Shown: in pieces, positions 34,521-41,992 of the stretch
How the letters are laid out: every line of letters starts with the position of its first letter
Numbering within the stretch: the first letter of the stretch is position 1
DNA from: JBCAXA01 sp038749025
GTDB lineage: Bacteria; Pseudomonadota; Gammaproteobacteria; Steroidobacterales; Woeseiaceae
Assembly (NCBI GenBank): GCA_038749025.1
Contig: JBCDIL010000004.1
Span: forward strand, 62,001-126,000
DNA length: 64,000 bases
Direction: 5' to 3'
The notes under the pieces: generated by a model
What the model was told of the DNA's origin: nothing
What the model saw: only the letters and a program-made list of their open reading frames with translations
The model's database searches: none
Translations under genes and position numbers: made by a program

Positions 34521-35243
34521 ATGGTCCGAATCACAACCCACTCAGGCCTGCTAGCGAGCCTGATTGCCGGATTGACCGTATCGCACAGCGCCCAAGCGGC
34601 CTTGCAATCGTTACCGGCTATTTCGAGTGCCGCGGAAGGCGCGGTTAGCGCTGCTTTAGGGGAACTTGTCGGTGACACCGACGTTCAAGCCGAGGCGCTC
34701 GACGATCGATTGCGACTCGAGCCCTGCGCGAGCCCGTTGCTCGCGAACCTGACAGCCCCTTTAAACAATCGCAGCCAACGGGCCGTTGTTCGGGTCGGTT
34801 GCGGTGGCCCGAAACCGTGGAAACTGTACGTCAGCGTTCGAATCGACCGTTACAGCGATATCGCCGTACTGGTCCGCTCAGTCCCCCTAGGCTACCGATT
34901 GAGCGCCAGTGATCTTCGCGTTGTTCGCCGAACCCTGGCGAATCTGCCAGCCGACGTGCTGACAACGCCCGTCTCGTTGATCGGCCAAGAAGTCAGGCAA
35001 CCGCTTCGCGCCGGCGATGTTGTCAGACGCCATCAAGTCAAAGCGCCTACCCTAGTCACACGCGGCCAATCGGTGACGATCCTCGCCGGTTCGTCGCAAT
35101 TTCGTGTTCGTATGAACGGAATCGTTCAATCGGCCGGCGTCAAGGGAGGCGTTGTTAGGGTCCGCAACCTTTCGAGTGGGCGCATGATCCAGGCCCGGGT
35201 GGTCGATGACCGGCATGTTCGAGCGTTGGGGGCCAGTCGTTGA
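34521..35243 (+). CDS. flgA: FlgA, flagellar P-ring assembly chaperone
   Basis: FlgA is a periplasmic chaperone for P-ring assembly. From the ATG at 34521 it has 240 residues with a signal sequence ending SHSAQA. The C-terminal SAF domain is clear (LPADVLTTPVSLIGQEVRQP, then TRGQSVTILAGSSQFRVRMN and GVVRVRNLSSGRMIQARVVD). A GTG at 34509 would add four residues but sits very close to the predicted transcription start. It is transcribed away from the other rod-hook genes. Confidence 0.93.
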   Translation: MVRITTHSGLLASLIAGLTVSHSAQAALQSLPAISSAAEGAVSAALGELVGDTDVQAEALDDRLRLEPCASPLLANLTAPLNNRSQRAVVRVGCGGPKPWKLYVSVRIDRYSDIAVLVRSVPLGYRLSASDLRVVRRTLANLPADVLTTPVSLIGQEVRQPLRAGDVVRRHQVKAPTLVTRGQSVTILAGSSQFRVRMNGIVQSAGVKGGVVRVRNLSSGRMIQARVVDDRHVRALGASR

Positions 35244-35262
35244 TTATTTGGTGGCGCTAGGC

Positions 35263-35290
35263 CTAAAGTTCCCTGCCAGACGGTCGATAG
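35263..35290 (+). promoter_or_regulatory. Sigma-28 (FliA) promoter of flgM
   Basis: CTAAA is followed after exactly 15 bases by GTCGATAG, six of eight matches to GCCGATAA. It lies in the 78-base flgA-flgM gap, 31 bases before the flgM ATG. A sigma-28 promoter on the anti-sigma-28 gene is the usual feedback arrangement. Confidence 0.75.
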
Positions 35291-35321
35291 CGTCACCAGG
35301 AGATAACGAGGGTTCTACGCC

Positions 35322-35645
35322 ATGAACACCAAAATAGACGGTGTTAGCCCGGGGCAGGTCAGCCAAACGGTTGGCCAGACACCGGACAATACCGTTCGTG
35401 AGTCGCGGCAACGCGGTACCGGCGAAACGCCGTCGGCCGGAACGGACAATACCCGTGTCGATATTACGTCGAACGCAGCACTGTTAGGCCGGCTAGACCA
35501 GGCTTTGGCGAACGTGCCGGACATAGACGCGCAACGCGTCGAATCGGTTAAGAACGCGATTGCCGAGGGCAGCTATCAGATCGATGCCGATCAGATTGCT
35601 GAAGCACTGATCAAACTCGACGACGATATCGACCCGCTCGCCTAA
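35322..35645 (+). CDS. flgM: FlgM, anti-sigma-28 factor
   Basis: FlgM binds FliA (sigma-28) and holds it inactive until the hook is finished and FlgM is exported. The 107 residues have a disordered, polar N-terminal half and the conserved C-terminal part (VDITSNAALL, then RVESVKNAIAEGSYQIDADQ with IAEALIKL). Purine-rich AGGAGA and GAGGG lie upstream of the ATG. It leads a three-gene unit with flgN and a CsrA-family gene. Confidence 0.94.
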   Translation: MNTKIDGVSPGQVSQTVGQTPDNTVRESRQRGTGETPSAGTDNTRVDITSNAALLGRLDQALANVPDIDAQRVESVKNAIAEGSYQIDADQIAEALIKLDDDIDPLA

Positions 35646-35649
35646 ACCA

Positions 35650-36078
35650 ATGACCAGTCAAGGAAGGCTGAATTCAGAGGCAGCGCGGCGCGAGCTTGTC
35701 GTCGTTCGTCAAGCGTTGGTGGAGCTAAGGGATGCCCTAGCGACAGAGCGCCGCGCGTTGACCGATCCCAACGCGAACGAGCTGGAACGGGCAGCAGAGC
35801 GCAAACGGGCTGCTCTCGGTGCGTTCGAGCTGACCGACATCGTGGACGTTACCGCGCAGCGCCGGCCGCACGGCTCAGAATGGGATGCGGTCTTAGCACT
35901 TGCGGAGGAGTGCCGTCACGCCAACCTCACTAATGGCGCTTTGCTAGCCACTCGTAAACGGCACACCGAAAAGCTCCTCGGTCTGTTGCGCGGCAGCGAT
36001 GCCCGCAGCAGCACCTATAGTCAATCTGGCATCGTTGCATCGGGCGCTCGTCGCTCGGCGCAAATCGGCCGCGCTTAA
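35650..36078 (+). CDS. flgN: FlgN, flagellar export chaperone
   Basis: FlgN is the export chaperone of FlgK and FlgL. The 142 residues are mainly helical, with a long charged first half (ELVVVRQALVELRDALATER) and the conserved NLTNGALLATRKRHTEKLLG segment. It starts 4 bases after flgM without a clear ribosome site, so translation is probably coupled. The identity rests on this segment and on the flgM-flgN pairing. Confidence 0.9.
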   Translation: MTSQGRLNSEAARRELVVVRQALVELRDALATERRALTDPNANELERAAERKRAALGAFELTDIVDVTAQRRPHGSEWDAVLALAEECRHANLTNGALLATRKRHTEKLLGLLRGSDARSSTYSQSGIVASGARRSAQIGRA

Positions 36079-36087
36079 GGTATCGCC

Positions 36088-36300
36088 ATGCTAGTACTCA
36101 GTCGGCGCCAAGCCGAATCGGTCTGGATATCATTGGCAGAGGCCGTCGACCCGAACATGACAGTCGCCGAACTTTTCGCACGCGGCCCTATCGAAGTTAC
36201 CGTGCTGGCGAGTAGCAATAGCCGCGTAAAGCTCGGCGTTTCCGCCCCGCCGCTGTTGGCAATCTGGCGCGGCGGCGCGAGCGACAAACCGACCGAATAG
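36088..36300 (+). CDS. CsrA-family RNA-binding regulator, RsmN-like variant
   Basis: This 70-residue protein belongs to the CsrA/RsmA family of mRNA-binding translational regulators. It starts MLVLSRRQAESVWISL (CsrA strands 1-2) and ends with IEVTVLASSNSRVKLGVSAP and LLAIWRGG (strands 3-5). Arg61 in the IWR pattern lines up with the essential RNA-contacting Arg44 of CsrA. Between strands 2 and 3 it has about 17 extra residues (EAVDPNMTVAELFARGP) that look helical, as in RsmN/RsmF of Pseudomonas. The short tail differs from the long CsrA C-terminal helix. It lies 9 bases after flgN with AAGG upstream, so it should be transcribed with flgM from the sigma-28 promoter. Targets are unknown. Confidence 0.82.
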   Translation: MLVLSRRQAESVWISLAEAVDPNMTVAELFARGPIEVTVLASSNSRVKLGVSAPPLLAIWRGGASDKPTE

Positions 36301-36387
36301 ACGCGACGAATTCACAGGTGTTTCACCGACGGGGCGCGTAGAATAGCGCTCGCCAGGCACAGCACTGGACAATCGGAATGAACCGAC

Positions 36388-37425
36388 GTGAACGTATTGC
36401 GACCACAACTCCCTATTTGTTTCAGCGCCGTTGCCGCGTGCTTCTTTGTCGTAAGCGCCGAGGCGGCTGACGGCCCCGTTATTGCCGTTACGACAACGAC
36501 AATCGCCGACGTCGTCGTGGCCGATCGCCGGGTGGCCAGTGCGGAGGTAGCGCCGCGGCATCGGGCGATCCTCGCAGCCGAGTTAACGGGTCGCATCGTC
36601 AACGTTGCGGTCGATACCGGCGACACGATTCGCAAAGGTGACGTCTTATTGCGCATCGACCCAACCAACTATGAATTGGCGCTGCGCCGCGCAGAGGCGG
36701 ACCTACGCGGCACCGAAGCGGAAATCGAGCGCGCTAAGTCGCGATTGGAACGCATTGAGGCCCTCGCCAAACGCGACTATGCGTCCGACGACGAATTGCA
36801 GGTTGAAACGACATCGCTGGCGGTGCTCGAGGGCACCCGGGAACGACGCCGCATTGAACGTGACCAGGCCCGCGTTGACCTCGCTCGCACCCGCATCGTC
36901 GCCCCGTTCGACGGCATTATCGAAACCCGGGCCGCACAGCTCGGCAACTACGTCGCCCCGGGCACGGAGCTTCTCACCGTCGTCCAGCGAGATGACCGGC
37001 AAATTGTTGCTGCGCTGCATGCCGATTTGGTCGCCAGCATCAGCAACGATCCGGACCGCTTACGCTTTGTTGGCCCCGATGGAGAAAGCGCAGTGGAAAT
37101 CGCCCGACTGTCGCCCGTGGTTGAGCCCGTCAGTAGAACGCAAAGCATCAGACTGCGCTTTGTTGGTGACCCGCAGAGAATCGGTTCACTCGGTGAGCTG
37201 CGCTGGCAATCGAGCACCGGTTTACTTCCCGCCGACTATGTCATGGTTCGCGACGGCGTTCTTGGCGTATTCATCGCCGACGGCGACACGGCGACTTTCG
37301 TTCCGCTGCCTGCGGCTCAACCGGGGCGACCGGCCGACCATGAGCTAGCGCCCGACACGATCATCATCGTCAACGGCCGGCAAAGGCTCCGTGACGGAGA
37401 CCTCATTCGTCGCGGCGACCCATAG
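36388..37425 (+). CDS. RND efflux periplasmic adaptor (membrane fusion protein)
   Basis: This HlyD/AcrA-type adaptor links an RND pump to an outer-membrane channel. The 345 residues start with a signal sequence (to SAEA), then a lipoyl-like half (ELTGRIVNVAVDTGDTIRKG), a coiled-coil hairpin (residues ~90-155) and the second lipoyl half (VAPFDGIIETRAAQLGNYV), followed by beta-barrel domains. The start is GTG. It shares one base with the permease start (TAGTG). The substrate cannot be read from the sequence, and no outer-membrane channel gene is adjacent. Confidence 0.88.
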   Translation: MNVLRPQLPICFSAVAACFFVVSAEAADGPVIAVTTTTIADVVVADRRVASAEVAPRHRAILAAELTGRIVNVAVDTGDTIRKGDVLLRIDPTNYELALRRAEADLRGTEAEIERAKSRLERIEALAKRDYASDDELQVETTSLAVLEGTRERRRIERDQARVDLARTRIVAPFDGIIETRAAQLGNYVAPGTELLTVVQRDDRQIVAALHADLVASISNDPDRLRFVGPDGESAVEIARLSPVVEPVSRTQSIRLRFVGDPQRIGSLGELRWQSSTGLLPADYVMVRDGVLGVFIADGDTATFVPLPAAQPGRPADHELAPDTIIIVNGRQRLRDGDLIRRGDP

Positions 37426-40400
37426 TGTTTTTCCGTGAGCTGCTGACCAACCACCCGTTGGTCAATGTCCTGTTTACCGTCGTGCTGATCATGGGCGGTT
37501 TGTCTTACATCTCGATGCCTCGCGAACAAGATCCGGAGATCAGCTTTAACTGGGTCGTGATTCAAGTGCCACTTCCGGGTGCGTCCGCGGAAGACGTCGA
37601 AGACCTGGTTGCCTCGCCGATCGAGGATGCGTTGCGGCAGATTCAAGACGTCAAGATGGTCACAAGCACGTCGCGCGAGGGCCGGGTCGATTTCTTGGTG
37701 CGGTTTTTCGATCTATCGGAGCGTGAATTCGACAAGCGCCTGGCGGATCTGCGCCGTGAGGTGCAGAACAAGGCCAATGACGAGTTGCCGGAGGAAGCCG
37801 AGGATCCGGATATTCGAGAAATTTCGACGTCGAATGGTTTCCCTACGGTTCTTGTCGTCGTCCGTGGGCAAGCACGCGACGAGGCGTTGCGGCGTGAAGC
37901 CCGATTTCTACGTGACGCCATCGAGCGTATGGCCGGTGTCGACAAGGTCGATGCATTGGGTTTATCCGAACCTGAGCTAATTGTCGAGCTCGATCCGCGG
38001 CGACTTGCCGCCTACGGAATAGCCGCGACGGACGTAGCCGATAGCTTGAACCGCGCATTTAGGAATTCTTCTACCGGTACCGTGGATGTTGAAGGTGAGG
38101 AATGGCTAGTCCGTATCGATAACACCAGCGATAGCCCCGAAGAGCTGGCCGACTATCCCGTTGCCAGTGCAGCAAATCCAGCACTGCAGGTGCCTCTTGG
38201 GGACGTAGCTCGTGTTTATCGAGCGACCGAAGATCCCTTTCAACTAGTAAGCTCAGACGGGCTGCCGGCAATATCGCTTTCCGTTTCGAAGGTCGCGTAC
38301 TCCAATACAATCGACCTTGTTGATCGCATCAAAGAATACGTCAGCGATCGTAACCAGCTCATCGATGACCAAGGCTTTGAGATCATCATCGCCGACGATC
38401 AGACAATCCCGACGCGCAATGCGCTTCGAACGATGCAGACGAACGCACTATTGGGCCTAGTTCTCGTCTTATTCGTAACTTGGCTGTTTCTTGGTATCAA
38501 GATCGCCATTATGGTGACGCTTGGCCTAACGTTTTCAATCGCAGGGACGTTTTGGTTACTGGCTGCGACAGGAAATACGTTGAACGTCGCCGTGCTGCTG
38601 GGCATCGTCATCGTTCTCGGCATGTTGGTGGACGATGCCGTTGTCGTTGTTGAAGCGATCTATTATCGACTACAACGTGGCTACGATGCCTTATCCGCTT
38701 CACTCGATGCCTTACGCGAAGTCGGGAGGCCCGTAACGTCGGCGGTATCGACGACTATAGCCGCGTTCCTGCCCCTAATGCTCATGCCCGGCATTGTTGG
38801 TAAGTTTCTCTACGTCGTACCACTTGTTGTCACAGTTGGGCTACTTGTAAGCCTAGTCGAAGCGTTTTGGATTTTGCCGGCGCATATAATTGCGTTCGAT
38901 CGCCCGATGACAAAGACCGGCAACAAGACTATCCATCGCGTAGCCAATACAAAGAGAAACCGAATTACTCAACAAATTCGTTTGCGCTACACCCTAGCGC
39001 TCGTCAAGGTAATGCGGCGGCCTTTGCCCTATATTGCAGTCAGCTTGATTGCAATTCTTGGCGCTGTTTACGTAGCGGGCGGATTGAAGCGCGAATTCTT
39101 TGCGGCTGACCCTTTGAGAATCTTTTACGTCAGCCTGACCATGGAGCCAGGAGCAAGGCTCGAGGACACACTTGCGGCAGCCAATCAGATTGAAGACCGA
39201 ATCGCGCCAGCGGTTAAGGACAATGAGTTGCGCGCGATCAACGTGCTCGCTGGCGTCCAGTTCAATGAGATCGAGATGGTGGTCGGTGACCAGTACGCAC
39301 AGATTCAGGTCTCGCTGCTGCCCAAGTCTCCGGATAATCGGACCGTTGCCGCAATTATCGATGCGATCCGAGATGGCGTTCTGGCAACGCCGGTAAACGG
39401 CCGCATCTCATTCCTTGCATTAACCGGTGGTCCGCCAACGGAACGGCCAATCAACGTCAAGATGCGAGGTGACAACTTGGCAGAACTGCGAGCTGCTACG
39501 GACGCAATGATCGAACGCATCAGCACGCTCGACGGTACGACCGATGTTATAGACGATGAAGCACCCGGCCGACGAGAGCTCGTTCTCGACATCAACGAAC
39601 GCGCGATCCGTGACGCTAGCCTTGACCCGGGTGCTATCAGCCGTTTGTTACGCCTCCACATGGACGGCGAGATCGTCGCCTTTATTCGCTCGGAAGGAGA
39701 GAAACTCGAATTGCGAGTACGAGGACCTCGCCGCGAACTGAGTGGGATCGAGGCAGTACTAGATGACCCGATAACACTACCCGATGGATCACTAAGTGCA
39801 ATGCGGAATTTCGTAAGCACGCGTATCGCGCAGGGAAACAGTGAGATTCGGCACTACAATTTCCAACGCACCATCACCATACTAGGTGGCATCGACACCG
39901 AGAAAACAAACGTACAAGCCATAAATGAAGACATTCGCAAGGTCTGGAACGAAGTAGCTGGCAGCTACCCAGGCGTCGATATAGAACAAGCAGGTCCGCT
40001 TGACGATATTGCCGAAAGTCTCGACTCTTTAGTCGGCCTATTCGTACTCGGCATAGGACTCATATACCTAATTTTAGCAACACAGTTCCGCAGCTACTTT
40101 CAGCCGTTCCTTATATTGCTAACTGTCCCGATGGCATTCACTGGTGTCGTTTACATAAACGCAATTACAGGGTACGCGATAAGTCTTTGGACCATCTATG
40201 GAACTGTCGCACTAACCGGGATTGCTGTTAACGCCGCGCTCGTGATGATCGATGCGGCCAACCAACGCATTGCGGCCGGTATGCGTCCGCTTCACGCTAC
40301 CATCTATGCTGCTCGGCGCCGTGTCATTCCCATCTTGATGACGACACTGACTACCGTTGCCGGTTTGTTTTCGTTGGCGGTCGGTCTCGGTGGCAAATCA

Positions 40401-40547
40401 TTCGTCTGGGGCCCGGTCGCCTCCAGTATCGTAGCGGGCCTACTGGTCGCCTCGACGCTAACATTGTTTATGGTGCCGGTGTTGTACTGGCTCGTTATGC
40501 GACGTTCTACGAACGCAATGACCGCAAAACCACTCCCGGTGAACTAA
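37425..40547 (+). CDS. RND efflux transporter permease (HAE-1-like)
   Basis: This is a proton-driven inner-membrane efflux pump of 1040 residues, the standard length for AcrB relatives. It has the first helix MFFRELLTNHPLVNVLFTVV, the porter-domain start REQDPEISFNWVVIQVPLPG and the helix-4 proton relay GMLVDDAVVVVEAIYY with its paired Asp. The second-half helices are present (FVLGIGLIYLILATQFRSYF). From about 38,060 on, base composition is less GC-rich than in the first 600 bases and the neighbours. The start is GTG; the stop overlaps the convergent S41 gene by four bases. Confidence 0.92.
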   Translation: MFFRELLTNHPLVNVLFTVVLIMGGLSYISMPREQDPEISFNWVVIQVPLPGASAEDVEDLVASPIEDALRQIQDVKMVTSTSREGRVDFLVRFFDLSEREFDKRLADLRREVQNKANDELPEEAEDPDIREISTSNGFPTVLVVVRGQARDEALRREARFLRDAIERMAGVDKVDALGLSEPELIVELDPRRLAAYGIAATDVADSLNRAFRNSSTGTVDVEGEEWLVRIDNTSDSPEELADYPVASAANPALQVPLGDVARVYRATEDPFQLVSSDGLPAISLSVSKVAYSNTIDLVDRIKEYVSDRNQLIDDQGFEIIIADDQTIPTRNALRTMQTNALLGLVLVLFVTWLFLGIKIAIMVTLGLTFSIAGTFWLLAATGNTLNVAVLLGIVIVLGMLVDDAVVVVEAIYYRLQRGYDALSASLDALREVGRPVTSAVSTTIAAFLPLMLMPGIVGKFLYVVPLVVTVGLLVSLVEAFWILPAHIIAFDRPMTKTGNKTIHRVANTKRNRITQQIRLRYTLALVKVMRRPLPYIAVSLIAILGAVYVAGGLKREFFAADPLRIFYVSLTMEPGARLEDTLAAANQIEDRIAPAVKDNELRAINVLAGVQFNEIEMVVGDQYAQIQVSLLPKSPDNRTVAAIIDAIRDGVLATPVNGRISFLALTGGPPTERPINVKMRGDNLAELRAATDAMIERISTLDGTTDVIDDEAPGRRELVLDINERAIRDASLDPGAISRLLRLHMDGEIVAFIRSEGEKLELRVRGPRRELSGIEAVLDDPITLPDGSLSAMRNFVSTRIAQGNSEIRHYNFQRTITILGGIDTEKTNVQAINEDIRKVWNEVAGSYPGVDIEQAGPLDDIAESLDSLVGLFVLGIGLIYLILATQFRSYFQPFLILLTVPMAFTGVVYINAITGYAISLWTIYGTVALTGIAVNAALVMIDAANQRIAAGMRPLHATIYAARRRVIPILMTTLTTVAGLFSLAVGLGGKSFVWGPVASSIVAGLLVASTLTLFMVPVLYWLVMRRSTNAMTAKPLPVN

Positions 40548-41959
40548 GGACCGTAGGTCTCGAAGTGGCCCTCGCCGATAAGCGCAGCGAGCGTTTGCAA
40601 GGCTTGCCAGTGCGCGTCGGTTAGCTGTGACTCCGAGAACAATTCGAGAGCGAAATCCGGCTGCAACCCAACGCCGTCGAAGTCGTTTTCTTGACGATCA
40701 GCCACGATAACCAACGGCAAGTGCAACACCCAACCATTTGGCAAAGACTTCAACCATGTTTGGTTTAGTGCACCCCGCGTTGTCTCGCCAATCAAACGAA
40801 CGTTTCCCATTTGCCGCAGCACCAACGGGACGAGCTCAGCGGCACCGCTGGTATGGTTGGTCGTCACAACATAGATCGGCTTTTGCCCGTACAACGGCTT
40901 ACGTGTCGATTCCGTCACCACCCAATCGTCGAAAACACGATTAAATTTGCGTAAGTACATCGGTGTTTTACGTGGCATCAGAAGGTCGACGAGATGGGTC
41001 ATTACATCCGGACTACCGCCGGCAGACATACTGACGTCTATGATCAACGATTGACTGGACGCCAACGACTCGAGCGCCACCTCCAACGCATCTTTCCAAT
41101 CGGCCGCCGACGCCGAACCGGTTTGTGCGATGTACAAATAACCGAGATTTCCCGCCATTCGACCATAGACAAGATTGCCATCAAAACGTGACTCAAACTC
41201 GCCGCCCAACAAACGGCTCGGTATTTGCTGTTGAATAGCGCCATACCAGCGTTTTTCGTAGTCGGAAAAAACCTCGATAACATCTTGCCGATTGAATGCC
41301 ACTTTGAGCATGTCCGTTTGCCGGCTACCACTGTCTTCACCGACCCAGGTAAACCCCGGCCCAGTTATTCGCAAGTTAGGGTCACCGATCTTACTCGTTG
41401 CCTCGGTTATCAATGCCAGAAGCTCGTCGTCGTTCGCAACCTTAGTCACCTCGCGCCGAAGATCGGCAACCGTTCGCGTCCACAAGACTTGGCGGCGCTC
41501 GAAATGCGGGTAGTGTTGGCGCATCAAATCGCCAAATACATCGAACGTTCCGAGTCGATCGAGCGGCTTCTCGCAGCTAGTCGGCAGCCCGGCCGCCGGT
41601 TGAAATGGCCATTCACCGGCCCGTCGATCGCGCCGAAACTTCACCGACGACTTATCGGACATCAGGTTGAACTCGGTAAGTCCAGCCCGATAGTCGGCGT
41701 TCAGCGCCGCGACTTCCTCGGGCCAACAATAACGACTGACGCGGTTGTAGATCGTTAGCTTTTCGCCTTCGAACTCAAGCATCAGGCCAAACTTGTCATT
41801 GGACCAGACACCATCGAGCGACGGTTCGCGTTCGGGGTCTAATGGAAACGTTTCCTTGAACCCAAGCTGCTTAGGTCGTGAAGGTGAACTACTGCCGCCG
41901 GCACAGGCAACGAGAGAAGCAACGGCCGCCACAAGAATAAAACGGGAAACAACGCGCAT
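40544..41959 (-). CDS. S41-family peptidase-like lipoprotein
   Basis: From the ATG at 41959 this is a 471-residue putative lipoprotein (lipobox LVAC, Cys at residue 19). The C-terminal ~200 residues resemble tail-specific (S41) proteases: an ISMSAGGSPDVMTHLVDLLM segment, the nucleophile region NHTSGAAELVPLVLRQMGNV and GETTRGALNQTW. No PDZ domain is obvious; the N-terminal half is unassigned. It is probably a periplasmic or outer-membrane-anchored protease or an inactive relative. It ends the run that begins with tamA, 33 bases after the TPR fusion gene. Confidence 0.8.
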   Translation of the reverse strand: MRVVSRFILVAAVASLVACAGGSSSPSRPKQLGFKETFPLDPEREPSLDGVWSNDKFGLMLEFEGEKLTIYNRVSRYCWPEEVAALNADYRAGLTEFNLMSDKSSVKFRRDRRAGEWPFQPAAGLPTSCEKPLDRLGTFDVFGDLMRQHYPHFERRQVLWTRTVADLRREVTKVANDDELLALITEATSKIGDPNLRITGPGFTWVGEDSGSRQTDMLKVAFNRQDVIEVFSDYEKRWYGAIQQQIPSRLLGGEFESRFDGNLVYGRMAGNLGYLYIAQTGSASAADWKDALEVALESLASSQSLIIDVSMSAGGSPDVMTHLVDLLMPRKTPMYLRKFNRVFDDWVVTESTRKPLYGQKPIYVVTTNHTSGAAELVPLVLRQMGNVRLIGETTRGALNQTWLKSLPNGWVLHLPLVIVADRQENDFDGVGLQPDFALELFSESQLTDAHWQALQTLAALIGEGHFETYGP

Positions 41960-41992
41960 GAAAAAGCCCAATAGTGTTCGTATCGATAGGTG

